Shown here: in pieces, positions 8,864-16,914 of the stretch
Numbering within the stretch: the stretch's first letter is position 1
How the letters are laid out: every line of letters begins with the position of its first letter
Source of the DNA: Bacillota bacterium
Lineage (GTDB): Bacteria; Bacillota; Clostridia; Lachnospirales; Lachnospiraceae
Length of the DNA stretch: 64,000 bases
Assembly: GCA_029226935.1 (NCBI GenBank)
Contig: JAQXYZ010000139.1
Coordinates: 1-64,000, forward strand
Direction of reading: 5' to 3'
Notes under the pieces: model-generated
What the model was told of the DNA's origin: nothing
Database searches by the model: none
Seen by the model: only the letters and a program-made list of their open reading frames with translations
Position numbers and translations under genes: made by a program

Positions 8864-10327
8864 ATGAGCAAGATAAGAACAAGATTTGCACCCAGCCCTA
8901 CCGGCAGAATGCATGTGGGAAATTTAAGGACGGCACTGTATGCCTATCTGATTGCAAAGCATGAAGGCGGCGACTTTATTCTCCGAATTGAGGATACTGA
9001 CCAGGAGCGTTTCGTGGAAGGAGCGGTAGATATTATTTATCGTACTCTTGAAAAAACAGGATTGCTCCATGACGAAGGACCGGATAAAGATGGCGGCGTG
9101 GGACCTTATGTTCAGTCAGAAAGACAAAAGCAGGGGATTTATCTGGAATATGCCAAACAATTAATTGAAAAAGGCGAGGCATATTATTGTTTCTGTGATA
9201 AGGAACGACTTGATAGCCTGAAAAGCCAGATTGTAGAGGGAAAAGAAATTACGGTGTATGACAAGCACTGTCTTTCTTTATCCAAAGAGGAAGTGGAAGA
9301 AAAGCTAAAGGCGGGTGTGCCCTATGTTATCAGGCAGAATAACCCTACAGAGGGAACTACTACCTTCCATGACGAAATCTACGGGGATATTACGGTTGAT
9401 AACTCAGAACTGGATGATATGATTCTGATTAAATCCGATGGTTATCCTACTTATAATTTTGCTAATGTGGTGGATGATCATTTGATGGGAATTACCCATG
9501 TGGTAAGAGGGAATGAATACCTTTCATCTTCTCCGAAATATAACAGGCTGTATGAAGCATTTGGATGGGAGGTTCCGGTTTATGTCCATTGTCCGCTGAT
9601 TACGGATGAAGAGCATCACAAGTTGAGTAAGCGCTGTGGACATTCTTCCTATGAGGATTTAATTGAACAGGGATTTTTGACAGAAGCGGTAGTGAACTTT
9701 GTGGCTTTGCTTGGTTGGAGTCCGTCTGAGAGCAATGAAGAGATTTTCTCACTGGAGGAACTGACAAAGGCATTTGATTACCATCACATGTCAAAATCCC
9801 CTGCGGTATTTGACTATACAAAATTAAAATGGATGAATGGTGAATATATTAAAGCAATGGATGATGATGCTTTTTATGAAAGAGCAGAAAGCTACTTAAA
9901 GCAGGCAATTACAAAGGATATGGACCTTCATAAGATTGCTTCCATGGTCAAGACAAGGATAGAAGTCTTTCCCGATATTCCCGGGCTGATAGATTTCCTT
10001 GAGGAGTTGCCGGAATATGATCCATCTATGTATGAGCACAAAAAAATGAAGACAACCAAGGCATCTTCCCTTGAGGTGTTAAAAGAGCTTCTTCCTCTTC
10101 TGGAAGTGCAGGAAGATTATTCTAATGATGCTCTCTATCAGTTGCTGTTATCCTATGTGGAAAAGAAGGGATGCAAGAATGGTTATGTACTTTGGCCGGT
10201 GAGAACAGCTGTCTCAGGAAAACAGATGACGCCTGCCGGAGCTACTGAAATCATGGAACTGCTCGGAAAAGATGAATCACTAAATAGAATTAAGAAGGGG
10301 ATTGAACTGCTTGAACAAGCCCAGTGA
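8864..10327 (+). CDS. gltX: Glutamyl-tRNA synthetase
   Basis: This class I synthetase charges tRNA(Glu), and in many Firmicutes also tRNA(Gln), with glutamate. The 487-residue chain starts [20 protein letters not shown], which holds the HIGH-type motif (HVGN), and carries KLSKR as the KMSKS motif. [10 protein letters not shown] and the helical anticodon-binding part are present. The start at 8864 is six bases behind GGAGG; longer open frame upstream is ignored. The helicase gene overlaps its 3' end. Confidence 0.95.
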   Translation: MSKIRTRFAPSPTGRMHVGNLRTALYAYLIAKHEGGDFILRIEDTDQERFVEGAVDIIYRTLEKTGLLHDEGPDKDGGVGPYVQSERQKQGIYLEYAKQLIEKGEAYYCFCDKERLDSLKSQIVEGKEITVYDKHCLSLSKEEVEEKLKAGVPYVIRQNNPTEGTTTFHDEIYGDITVDNSELDDMILIKSDGYPTYNFANVVDDHLMGITHVVRGNEYLSSSPKYNRLYEAFGWEVPVYVHCPLITDEEHHKLSKRCGHSSYEDLIEQGFLTEAVVNFVALLGWSPSESNEEIFSLEELTKAFDYHHMSKSPAVFDYTKLKWMNGEYIKAMDDDAFYERAESYLKQAITKDMDLHKIASMVKTRIEVFPDIPGLIDFLEELPEYDPSMYEHKKMKTTKASSLEVLKELLPLLEVQEDYSNDALYQLLLSYVEKKGCKNGYVLWPVRTAVSGKQMTPAGATEIMELLGKDESLNRIKKGIELLEQAQ

Positions 10328-12128
10328 TGCCCAGCAGAAAGCAATTACCCATTTGTCAGGACCTGCACAGATTATCGCAGGTCCCGGCAGTGGTAAAACC
10401 TTTACCATCATCCATCGTATTCTTTATTTAATCGAACATTATCACGTCCGTCCGGACAAAATTCTCGTAATTACTTATACCAAAGCAGCTGCAAATGAAA
10501 TGAAGAACCGGTTGAAAGAGTCAAAGGAAGCCTCGGGCATCTGGCTCGGAACTTTTCACAGTGTCTGCTACAATATTTTGAAGAAATCAGGTCGAATTCC
10601 GGCAAATTCGCTGATAAAAGAAGGAGATAAAAGAAAGCTGTTACAGATAGTGTCAGGCAATCAGGGACTTGCTGCTAAGTGTAATTATGAAGCGATTACC
10701 CTGCTTGAAAATATGATTAGCTATATAAAAAACGTACCTGATCACAGCCTGACCAAACAGATGCAGTCAGACAGCTCTTTTTCCGTTGAAGAAGTCATCG
10801 CTGTTAAGGAGGAATATGACAGGCAGCTAAGGGAGCAGGGAATGATTGATTTTGACGATATGATTTCTGAATGCCTTAAGCTGCTGACCGAACGCAGGGA
10901 TATTTTAGAGCAATACAGAGAAATGTTTACCTATATATTGGTCGATGAATTTCAGGATATTAATACACTCCAGTACCAAATATTGAAATTGCTGGCACAT
11001 CCCATCAATAATCTGTTCATTGTGGGTGATGATGATCAGGCAATTTATGGCTTCCGTGGTTCAACACCGGGGATAATGAAACAGTTTATGGATGATTTCC
11101 CGAATGGACACCAGATTATGCTTACGGAAAATTACCGCAGCGGACAGGAAATTATTTCTCTGGCAGACCAAATGATCAGCAGGAATAAAGAACGCTTTCA
11201 CAAACAGTTCCATCCGGTCAGAAGGGGTGGAAGAATTGTGACCTCCTGCTTTGATACAAGAAAAGAAGAGGAACGGCAGCTCCTTTTGGAATTGTCGTCA
11301 CAGGATGCAGAGAGTCTTTGTCATACAGCACTGCTTTTGCGGACCAATATGGAAGCCGTCCAGTATGCAGAGCTTTTAAGGAATGCAGGAATTGCAATCA
11401 ATGAGTTAAAAAAATCCACTGAAGATATTTTTCACAGCTTTATAATGGAAGATATTTCTGCTTTTTTGTCTTACATATATTTTGGGAATCACAGGAGTGA
11501 TCTGATTTGTTTTATGAATAAGCCGAACCGCTTTTTTTCGCGTATGGCGCTTCCTGTTGAACGGGTCATGCCGGCACATATGGAAACTTATTATAAAAAT
11601 AATCCATCGATGTGCATGGAGGTTAAGAAATTTTTTGCACAGCTGCAAATTGCCGGCAGACTAAGACCGCCGCTTGCAATCTCATTTTTTAGAAAAACAC
11701 TTCGATATGATCAATACTTACAGGAAAAAGCGAAAGATATTTCCGTATTCAAAAGATGGCAGCGTAATTTAGAAGCTATTCAAAAAAGCTTTGAGAACTA
11801 TGAGATTGGAAAAAGACCGGAAGAATTTATTGAATTACAGACCGAAAAAGCTGCGGCTGCTGTTTCAATCCCGGACAAACAGGAGGGAGTCAGCATTCTT
11901 ACCATGCATGGAGCAAAGGGACTTGAATTTACCAGAGTATATCTCCCTGATTTGAATGAAGGCATCATTCCGTCAAGGAATACCCAGACACCTCAGGAAC
12001 TTGAAGAAGAAAGAAGGCTCCTGTATGTTGCCATTACAAGAGCCCAAAATGAACTGTTTATTTATTATACAAAGGAACGGGGGCGAAAACTGTCCAGATA
12101 TCTGGACGATATTATTCTTCCTCCATAA
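10311..12128 (+). CDS. UvrD/PcrA-family ATP-dependent DNA helicase, short form
   Basis: This is a superfamily 1A helicase that unwinds DNA 3' to 5'. Motifs in order: AGPGSGKT (residues 23-30), [46 protein letters not shown] and VAITRAQN. At about 605 residues it is roughly 120 shorter than typical PcrA and ends soon after the last motif, so the C-terminal partner-binding tail is missing. The start is TTG, with 10311 preferred over TTG 10302 because of spacing to GAAGGGG. It overlaps gltX by 17 bases and runs convergently 17 bases into the DUF1292 gene. Confidence 0.85.
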   Translation: MNKPSDAQQKAITHLSGPAQIIAGPGSGKTFTIIHRILYLIEHYHVRPDKILVITYTKAAANEMKNRLKESKEASGIWLGTFHSVCYNILKKSGRIPANSLIKEGDKRKLLQIVSGNQGLAAKCNYEAITLLENMISYIKNVPDHSLTKQMQSDSSFSVEEVIAVKEEYDRQLREQGMIDFDDMISECLKLLTERRDILEQYREMFTYILVDEFQDINTLQYQILKLLAHPINNLFIVGDDDQAIYGFRGSTPGIMKQFMDDFPNGHQIMLTENYRSGQEIISLADQMISRNKERFHKQFHPVRRGGRIVTSCFDTRKEEERQLLLELSSQDAESLCHTALLLRTNMEAVQYAELLRNAGIAINELKKSTEDIFHSFIMEDISAFLSYIYFGNHRSDLICFMNKPNRFFSRMALPVERVMPAHMETYYKNNPSMCMEVKKFFAQLQIAGRLRPPLAISFFRKTLRYDQYLQEKAKDISVFKRWQRNLEAIQKSFENYEIGKRPEEFIELQTEKAAAAVSIPDKQEGVSILTMHGAKGLEFTRVYLPDLNEGIIPSRNTQTPQELEEERRLLYVAITRAQNELFIYYTKERGRKLSRYLDDIILPP

Positions 12129-12468
12129 CTTCGTCAAACTCTACATTGTCCAGATATTCATCAAAGGCATCGGATACGATTTCGTATTCTTCATCATCCT
12201 CGATATATTCAAGAACAGGTTCTTCGTTGGGATCATCCTCATTTTCAAAGTAGCGGTAGAACCATACCATACCGTCGTGATTTTCGCCATCCTCCTCAAG
12301 CGGAAGCAGCACAATATAGTCTTGTTTAGAAACAGTGAGAATCGTGACAATTGCACAGGTAACGCTTGTTCCGTCATCAAGATCAAGAGTTACAGTCATT
12401 TCCTCATCCCCATCTTCAGGTTGGCTGTTTAATTGCTGATTGAAATTTTCGTTTTCTTTTTTGCTCAT
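12112..12468 (-). CDS. DUF1292 family acidic protein
   Basis: This 118-residue protein is very acidic, with a Ser/Asn/Gln-rich start and the DUF1292 core EEMTVTLDLDDGT, TVSKQDYIVLLPLE and VWFYRYFE. The family (YrzB-like) is widespread in Firmicutes and has no established function. Its 3' end overlaps the convergent helicase gene by 17 bases, so the two transcripts can pair. Confidence 0.85.
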   Translation of the reverse strand: MSKKENENFNQQLNSQPEDGDEEMTVTLDLDDGTSVTCAIVTILTVSKQDYIVLLPLEEDGENHDGMVWFYRYFENEDDPNEEPVLEYIEDDEEYEIVSDAFDEYLDNVEFDEVMEEE

Positions 12469-12565
12469 AAATAACTTTTCTCCTTTTATGGTTAATAAGT
12501 TAGCTGCTGATGAAACATATTTTACTAGCCATTTTTTATTGATGCAATATGTACTTTAATATTTT

Positions 12566-12595
12566 TTGCATATGATGACATATTTATGTTATTAT
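12566..12595 (+). promoter_or_regulatory. Possible promoter of the GlgX-like gene
   Basis: TTGCAT (12566-12571) and TATTAT (12590-12595) are 18 bases apart, in the 185-base AT-rich gap between the divergent DUF1292 and GlgX-like genes. No other structure is evident in this gap. Confidence 0.4.
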
Positions 12596-12653
12596 ATAAC
12601 TATCATAGCAAGAGTTTTGACATAATTTGATGTTATTTTTTGCAGGAGGATGC

Positions 12654-14600
12654 ATGAATTCAGAGTGGAAAATCACATATTTTAAACCGGATAGAGCAGA
12701 AATTTTTTTCAAAGAAAATGAAATTATCATTGCCGCAGAAATACTCAGCAAAGAGGAATGCGGTGTTATTTTATATGACCATAAAGACAAGGAATACAGA
12801 ATACCCTTTTCCAAAGAAGGAAGGAGAGGCTTTCTATATGGAATGAAGATAGAGGGAGAAGGTATTTCAAATTTCCGTTATAATTTTTACCGTGATGAAG
12901 AGGTCTTTACAGATCCTTATGCCACTAAGATATGCGGGCTTGAAAAATGGGGAGCTTTCAAAGAAACAAAAAGAAAAACCTTTGGATGCTTTTCCTTTGA
13001 AAAGTTTGACTGGCAGGGGGATGTGTCACCGATGATTCCGCTGGAAGACAGCATTTTTTATGGATTGAATGTGCGAAGCTTTACCATGCACAAAAGTTCC
13101 AAGGTGAAGAACAAAGGTACATTTGAAGGCATAGTTGAAAAAATTCCATATTTGAAGGAACTTGGAATCACTGCGATAGAGCTTATGCCCTGCTATGAGT
13201 ACGAAGAATGTCTGGTTCCTGAGAGGGTAGTTCCTGATTTTCAGGTTCCTGTTACAGCTGCAGCCCATGAAACTGTAATAAAAATGCAATTGCCTGACCG
13301 ACAGGTGCGGTTGAACTGCTGGGGATTTCAAAATGCTTTTTATTTTGTCCCCAAGGCTTCTTACAGTGCCTCTCATATGCCGGAAGTATCTTTTAAAACA
13401 ATGGTCAGAGAACTTCATAAAAATGGTATTGAAGTAATCATGCAATTTTATTTTCCACCGGAAATCAGGCAGTGCTATATGCTGGATGCCATTAAATTCT
13501 GGGTCACAGAGTATCACATTGATGGAGTCAGAATAAGCGGTTTTCATATTCCGCACAGACTTTTAGGAGAGGAACCGGCTTTAAAGGATACAAAAATCTG
13601 GTGTAATTATTTCCCGGAGGAAGATATGTCTGTAATCAGTAATCCGGTTTATAAGAATTTTATTTCAAATAATGGAAATTACCTCAATGACATGCGTCGT
13701 TTCTTAAAAGGAGATGAAGGTCTGATAGAACAGATGCTGTATTATCAGCGGCGTAATCCTAAGGAATACAGTGTGGTCAACTATATGGCAGATTATGATG
13801 GATTTTCCTTGTATGACAGTGTTTCATATGAGAGGAAGCATAATGAAAAGAACGGAGAAGATAACCGGGACGGCAATGATATTAATTTTACATGGAATTG
13901 TGGAATGGAAGGGGATAGCCGCAAAAATGCTGTTCAGGAACTGCGGCTTAAACAGATCAAAAATATAATGTCATTCTTATTTCTGTCCCAGGGAATTCCA
14001 TTTATATTCAGTGGAGATGAATTTGGAAATACCCGTAACGGAAATAATAACTGTTATTGTCAGGATAATGAGACAGGATGGATCAAGTGGAAGGATTCAA
14101 ACTTTGCAAAAGAAATACTTGATTATACCCGCTTTTTGATCAGACTTCGCAAAAACCATCCCATTCTTCATATGAAGGAAGAATTTCGAGTGATGGATGT
14201 AAAGGGCTGTGGATATCCGGATATTTCTTATCACGGAATGGAGGCTTGGAGACCCGATTTAAGTTACATGAGTCGTACGGTTGGCATTATGCTGTGCGGT
14301 CAATATGCACCAAAAGGACAGGACACTTCCTTTTATATCGCCTTTAATATGCACTGGGATGCTCACAGACTGGCATTACCGAAACTTCCCAAGGATGAAA
14401 TCTGGGTCAGAGTATCAGATACTTCGGAGGCTGTTGCAAGCTTTTCTGAAGCTGAAGGAGCCAACGATCAAAATCAGAAAAACCAGATGGCGCTGGTAAA
14501 GGGTAGAAGCATTGCTGTTTATCAGACAAGGAAGTGCACAGTAAAAGCTTCTCATCATAAGAGGAAAGCACAACAGAAAAATAAAAGGGAAGATGACTGA
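12654..14600 (+). CDS. GlgX/isoamylase-like GH13 protein with degenerate catalytic site
   Basis: The 648-residue chain has a CBM48-like N-terminal domain (~10-105) and a GH13 barrel of the glycogen-debranching type. The GlgX hallmarks are intact: SYERKHNEKNGEDNRDG, WNCGMEG, and SGDEFGNTRNGNNNCYCQDN. The catalytic motifs are not. Region I reads VIMQFYFPP (261-269) instead of DVVYNH. Region II reads DGVRIS, with Ser295 where the nucleophile Asp belongs. The region III acid/base Glu appears to be Asn318 (TKIWCNYF). Region IV is YD, with Asp382 kept and its His lost. Hydrolysis by the normal mechanism is unlikely; glycan binding or regulation is an inference. Start chosen at ATG 12654 after AGGAGG. 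Confidence 0.85.
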   Translation: MNSEWKITYFKPDRAEIFFKENEIIIAAEILSKEECGVILYDHKDKEYRIPFSKEGRRGFLYGMKIEGEGISNFRYNFYRDEEVFTDPYATKICGLEKWGAFKETKRKTFGCFSFEKFDWQGDVSPMIPLEDSIFYGLNVRSFTMHKSSKVKNKGTFEGIVEKIPYLKELGITAIELMPCYEYEECLVPERVVPDFQVPVTAAAHETVIKMQLPDRQVRLNCWGFQNAFYFVPKASYSASHMPEVSFKTMVRELHKNGIEVIMQFYFPPEIRQCYMLDAIKFWVTEYHIDGVRISGFHIPHRLLGEEPALKDTKIWCNYFPEEDMSVISNPVYKNFISNNGNYLNDMRRFLKGDEGLIEQMLYYQRRNPKEYSVVNYMADYDGFSLYDSVSYERKHNEKNGEDNRDGNDINFTWNCGMEGDSRKNAVQELRLKQIKNIMSFLFLSQGIPFIFSGDEFGNTRNGNNNCYCQDNETGWIKWKDSNFAKEILDYTRFLIRLRKNHPILHMKEEFRVMDVKGCGYPDISYHGMEAWRPDLSYMSRTVGIMLCGQYAPKGQDTSFYIAFNMHWDAHRLALPKLPKDEIWVRVSDTSEAVASFSEAEGANDQNQKNQMALVKGRSIAVYQTRKCTVKASHHKRKAQQKNKREDD

Positions 14601-14603
14601 CAT

Positions 14604-15143
14604 ATGAAAGTCTGGAAACATTTTAAGACCATAACCTACCATAAATATTTGGTCATGCAGGGATGTTTTAAGGTAGGCTTGTACAAACAGGGACTGTTAC
14701 ATGATTTGTCTAAATACAGCCCCAGCGAGTTTTGGGTAGGCGCTAAATATTATCAGGGGAACAGAAGTCCCAACAATGCAGAAAGGGAAGCAATTGGATA
14801 TTCTTCAGCGTGGCTTCATCATAAGGGCAGAAATAAACATCATTATGAATATTGGATTGACTATAGCACGGTAGGAATTCCGGGGGGAATGGCACCGGCA
14901 CCAATGCCTGCCAAATATATAGTGGAAATGCTGATGGACCGGATTGCTGCATGTAAGGTATATAATGGCAGCCATTATACAGATGCTTCACCTTGGGAAT
15001 ATTATTCACTTGGCAGGGAACATGCCCCGCTTCACCCTGAAACGAAAGCACTTCTTGAAAAATTACTTCTGATGTTAAAAAATCAGGGAGAAAAGGCAAC
15101 CTTTGCCTATATCAGAAAAGAAATACTGGCTAAGCGCAGATAG
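14604..15143 (+). CDS. DUF5662 family protein
   Basis: This 179-residue soluble protein resembles the DUF5662 family of Firmicutes. It has many His and Asp residues in HD-like settings (LLHDLSKYSPSEF, WLHHKGRNKHHYEYW, MLMDRIAACKVYNG), suggesting a metal site. No enzymatic role is established. It starts three bases after the GlgX-like stop, so it is probably in the same transcript, without obvious functional linkage. Confidence 0.75.
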   Translation: MKVWKHFKTITYHKYLVMQGCFKVGLYKQGLLHDLSKYSPSEFWVGAKYYQGNRSPNNAEREAIGYSSAWLHHKGRNKHHYEYWIDYSTVGIPGGMAPAPMPAKYIVEMLMDRIAACKVYNGSHYTDASPWEYYSLGREHAPLHPETKALLEKLLLMLKNQGEKATFAYIRKEILAKRR

Positions 15144-15170
15144 ATAGAATTAACGTTTTTGTCATTCCGG

Positions 15171-15194
15171 CATATGATAAAGCATATGATAAAG
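15171..15194 (+). repeat. Tandem 12-base repeat before the Cys-rich protein gene
   Basis: CATATGATAAAG occurs twice back to back (15171-15182 and 15183-15194). The second copy runs into the ribosome site AAAGGAG, and a partial echo (TGATAAAAG) follows just before the ATG. It may be slippage-generated and could affect translation of the next gene. Confidence 0.8.
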
Positions 15195-15207
15195 GAGTGA
15201 TAAAAGC

Positions 15208-15549
15208 ATGGATTGTTGGATTTTAGTATTGTTACTCTTGTGCTGCGGAAATAACGGAAGGTTTTTCTGCGATGGATGCGGCAATGACAGAAACGATGGA
15301 GACTGTGGACGTGACCGCAGAAACAGTGATTGTGGATGTGACAATCGCAGACACAATGACTGTGGACGTGACAACCGCAGGGACAATGATTGCGGATGTG
15401 ACCGCAGGGATAACGACCGCAATAACAGTCGAAGAGATGATGACTGTGGATGCAGACCGGAACCACGTTTTGAAGCAAGACCTTTTATGTTCAATCAGAC
15501 TTCCAGTTGTGGATGTGAGGAACCATCAGGAAACAGCTGTGATCGTTAA
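15208..15549 (+). CDS. Cysteine-rich Asp/Arg/Asn repeat protein of unknown function
   Basis: The 113-residue protein starts MDCWILVLLLLCCGNN, a short hydrophobic stretch rich in Cys, followed by a charged low-complexity region built from ~10-residue units of the type DCG(R/C)D(N/R)RRxN (residues ~29-90). The tail carries more Cys (SSCGCEE). A clear AAAGGAG precedes the ATG. I do not recognise a family. Cys-Gly-rich repeats in spore formers often belong to coat or exosporium proteins, but that is inference; metal binding is another option. The long antisense frames across it are by-products of the repeat. Confidence 0.7.
   Translation: MDCWILVLLLLCCGNNGRFFCDGCGNDRNDGDCGRDRRNSDCGCDNRRHNDCGRDNRRDNDCGCDRRDNDRNNSRRDDDCGCRPEPRFEARPFMFNQTSSCGCEEPSGNSCDR
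15300..15420 (+). repeat. Imperfect ~30-base tandem repeats inside the Cys-rich gene
   Basis: About four units of ~30 bases follow each other, each containing GTGGA(C/T)GTGAC or a close variant and coding for one decapeptide. Units differ by several bases, so this is an older or selected repeat rather than a fresh expansion. The array keeps the other frames open too. Confidence 0.75.
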
Positions 15550-15597
15550 GGACGAAAGATATTTTTAATTAAAGTTAAAATTTAATATTTCAAAATC

Positions 15598-15642
15598 AGA
15601 ATGTCATGTTATAATAGCCTATGTATGCATGGCATTCTTTTT
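15598..15642 (+). terminator. Probable terminator after the Cys-rich protein gene
   Basis: AGAATGTCATG (15598-15608) pairs with CATGGCATTCT (15628-15638), with one G-T pair, and the stem runs into five T. The loop contains TATAAT (15610-15615), so a promoter for the next gene could also lie here. Confidence 0.6.
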
Positions 15643-15693
15643 GTATACACAATGAATGGAGTGATATCCGGTTGAAAGGTGCGTTTATTAAGG

Positions 15694-16119
15694 ATGAAAA
15701 AATTGATTGACCAGATTCTAAAATTCGGTGTAGTTGGATTTTTTTGCTTTCTCATTGACTTTGGCATTACCACAGGTCTTGCCAACATTTTTGGGGTTCA
15801 TTATCTGATCTCCAAGTTTCTAGGATTCGTTGTTTCCGCCATAGTAAACTATATTTTAAGTATTAAATTTGTGTTTACCCAAAAAAAGGAAATGGACAAA
15901 AAGAAGGAATTTACGGTATTCTTAATTTTGTCGGCATTTGGTCTTTTAATCAATGAACTTGTCATGTATGTCTGTATTGATGGAATTTATGTACACAGTC
16001 AGCTTATGCAGGGGATGATTTCCGATGGAACAATGGTATCGCTTAGTTCGATTGTTGCTACCGGAATTGTTATGGTATATAACTTTATTTCCAGAAAACT
16101 GTTTTTGGAACGGAAGTAA
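15694..16119 (+). CDS. GtrA family membrane protein
   Basis: GtrA-like proteins are small four-helix membrane proteins linked to moving lipid-linked sugars for cell-surface polysaccharides. The 141-residue sequence shows FGVVGFFCFLIDFGITTGLANI at its start and three further hydrophobic helices, ending in a basic tail (FISRKLFLERK). No glycosyltransferase is adjacent. GTG at 15679 is an alternative start. A 12-codon frame beginning with TTG at 15672 overlaps the start region and could couple translation. Confidence 0.85.
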   Translation: MKKLIDQILKFGVVGFFCFLIDFGITTGLANIFGVHYLISKFLGFVVSAIVNYILSIKFVFTQKKEMDKKKEFTVFLILSAFGLLINELVMYVCIDGIYVHSQLMQGMISDGTMVSLSSIVATGIVMVYNFISRKLFLERK

Positions 16120-16140
16120 AGCTTTGGATGAATACAAGCG

Positions 16141-16884
16141 ATGATAGATGAAGAAAGATTTCAGTCCGTCAAAGACAATTACATTTCCACCCAAAGGGCG
16201 CGCTGCAGCATCGGAACCCTTCAGGAAAAAACAGTTCATGGGATTTTAAAGGATTACTATGCCCCGGATAAGGATATGCAGGAAGTCCCCGTTAATGGGT
16301 ATGTTGCAGATATTTTTACAGGAACAGAAATCATTGAAATACAGACCGCCAATTTTAACAAAATGCGCGATAAGCTGACTTGCTTTCTTACGCAGTATCC
16401 GGTTACAATCGTCTATCCTATCCCCAGGCATAAGTGGATTGGATGGATTAACGAGGAAACAGGAGAATGTTCTTCCTTAAGAAAAAGTCCATTGACAGGA
16501 ACAATCTATCGAGCTTTTTATGAATTGTATAAAATCAAGACTTTTTTGCCGGATAAAAATTTACACCTATGCTTTCCTTTACTTGATATAGAAGAGTACC
16601 GGCTGCTGAATGGATGGAGCCGGGACAAAAAACGGGGCTCCCAGCGATATGACAGAATTCCGGTTGCGCTGGTGGATGAAATTCGCTTTGACAGGACAGA
16701 GGATTACTTACAGATTATTCCTTATGAACTGGAAGAGCCTTTTACCGTTTCTGAATTTGCCAGGGCGGTGAAAATAAGAAATGAAGAAGCGCAACGGGTA
16801 CTTCATATTTTAAACTATCTGGGACTTATCGTACAATGTGGCAAAAAGGGACGTGCCTATGCCTATTATGTAAAAGAAATTTAA
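16141..16884 (+). CDS. Unknown protein, nuclease-like N-terminus and winged-helix C-terminus
   Basis: I do not recognise an assigned function for this 247-residue protein. The N-terminal half has an order seen in PD-(D/E)XK nuclease folds: a helix with EKTVHGILKDYY, then a strand VADIFTGTEIIEIQTANFNKM with a candidate Asp (in VADIF) and E-I-Q in place of E-x-K. The middle contains basic residues (WSRDKKRGSQRYDR). The C-terminal ~70 residues resemble a winged helix (FTVSEFARAVKIRNEEAQRVLHIL and a wing GKKGRAYAYYV). It may bind or cut nucleic acid. It lies between gtrA and miaB. The start at 16141 lacks a strong ribosome site. Confidence 0.6.
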   Translation: MIDEERFQSVKDNYISTQRARCSIGTLQEKTVHGILKDYYAPDKDMQEVPVNGYVADIFTGTEIIEIQTANFNKMRDKLTCFLTQYPVTIVYPIPRHKWIGWINEETGECSSLRKSPLTGTIYRAFYELYKIKTFLPDKNLHLCFPLLDIEEYRLLNGWSRDKKRGSQRYDRIPVALVDEIRFDRTEDYLQIIPYELEEPFTVSEFARAVKIRNEEAQRVLHILNYLGLIVQCGKKGRAYAYYVKEI

Positions 16885-16914
16885 TTTACTTGATCACAAA
16901 GGAATTTAAGAAAA

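Noticed and set aside
8265..8891. 208-codon minus-strand open frame inside the hydrogenase gene
   Set aside because: It lies opposite a conserved enzyme, has no family resemblance and no sensible ribosome site.
11956..12432. 158-codon plus-strand frame across the helicase end and the DUF1292 gene
   Set aside because: It overlaps two convincing genes in other frames and has no recognisable motif.
15300..15420. CRISPR array
   Set aside because: The ~30-base units are directly adjacent without spacers and code for a decapeptide repeat.
15107..15494. Long minus-strand open frames rich in His, Cys, Leu or Ser
   Set aside because: They are antisense products of the repeat in the Cys-rich gene, which itself has a good ribosome site; the antisense frames have none.
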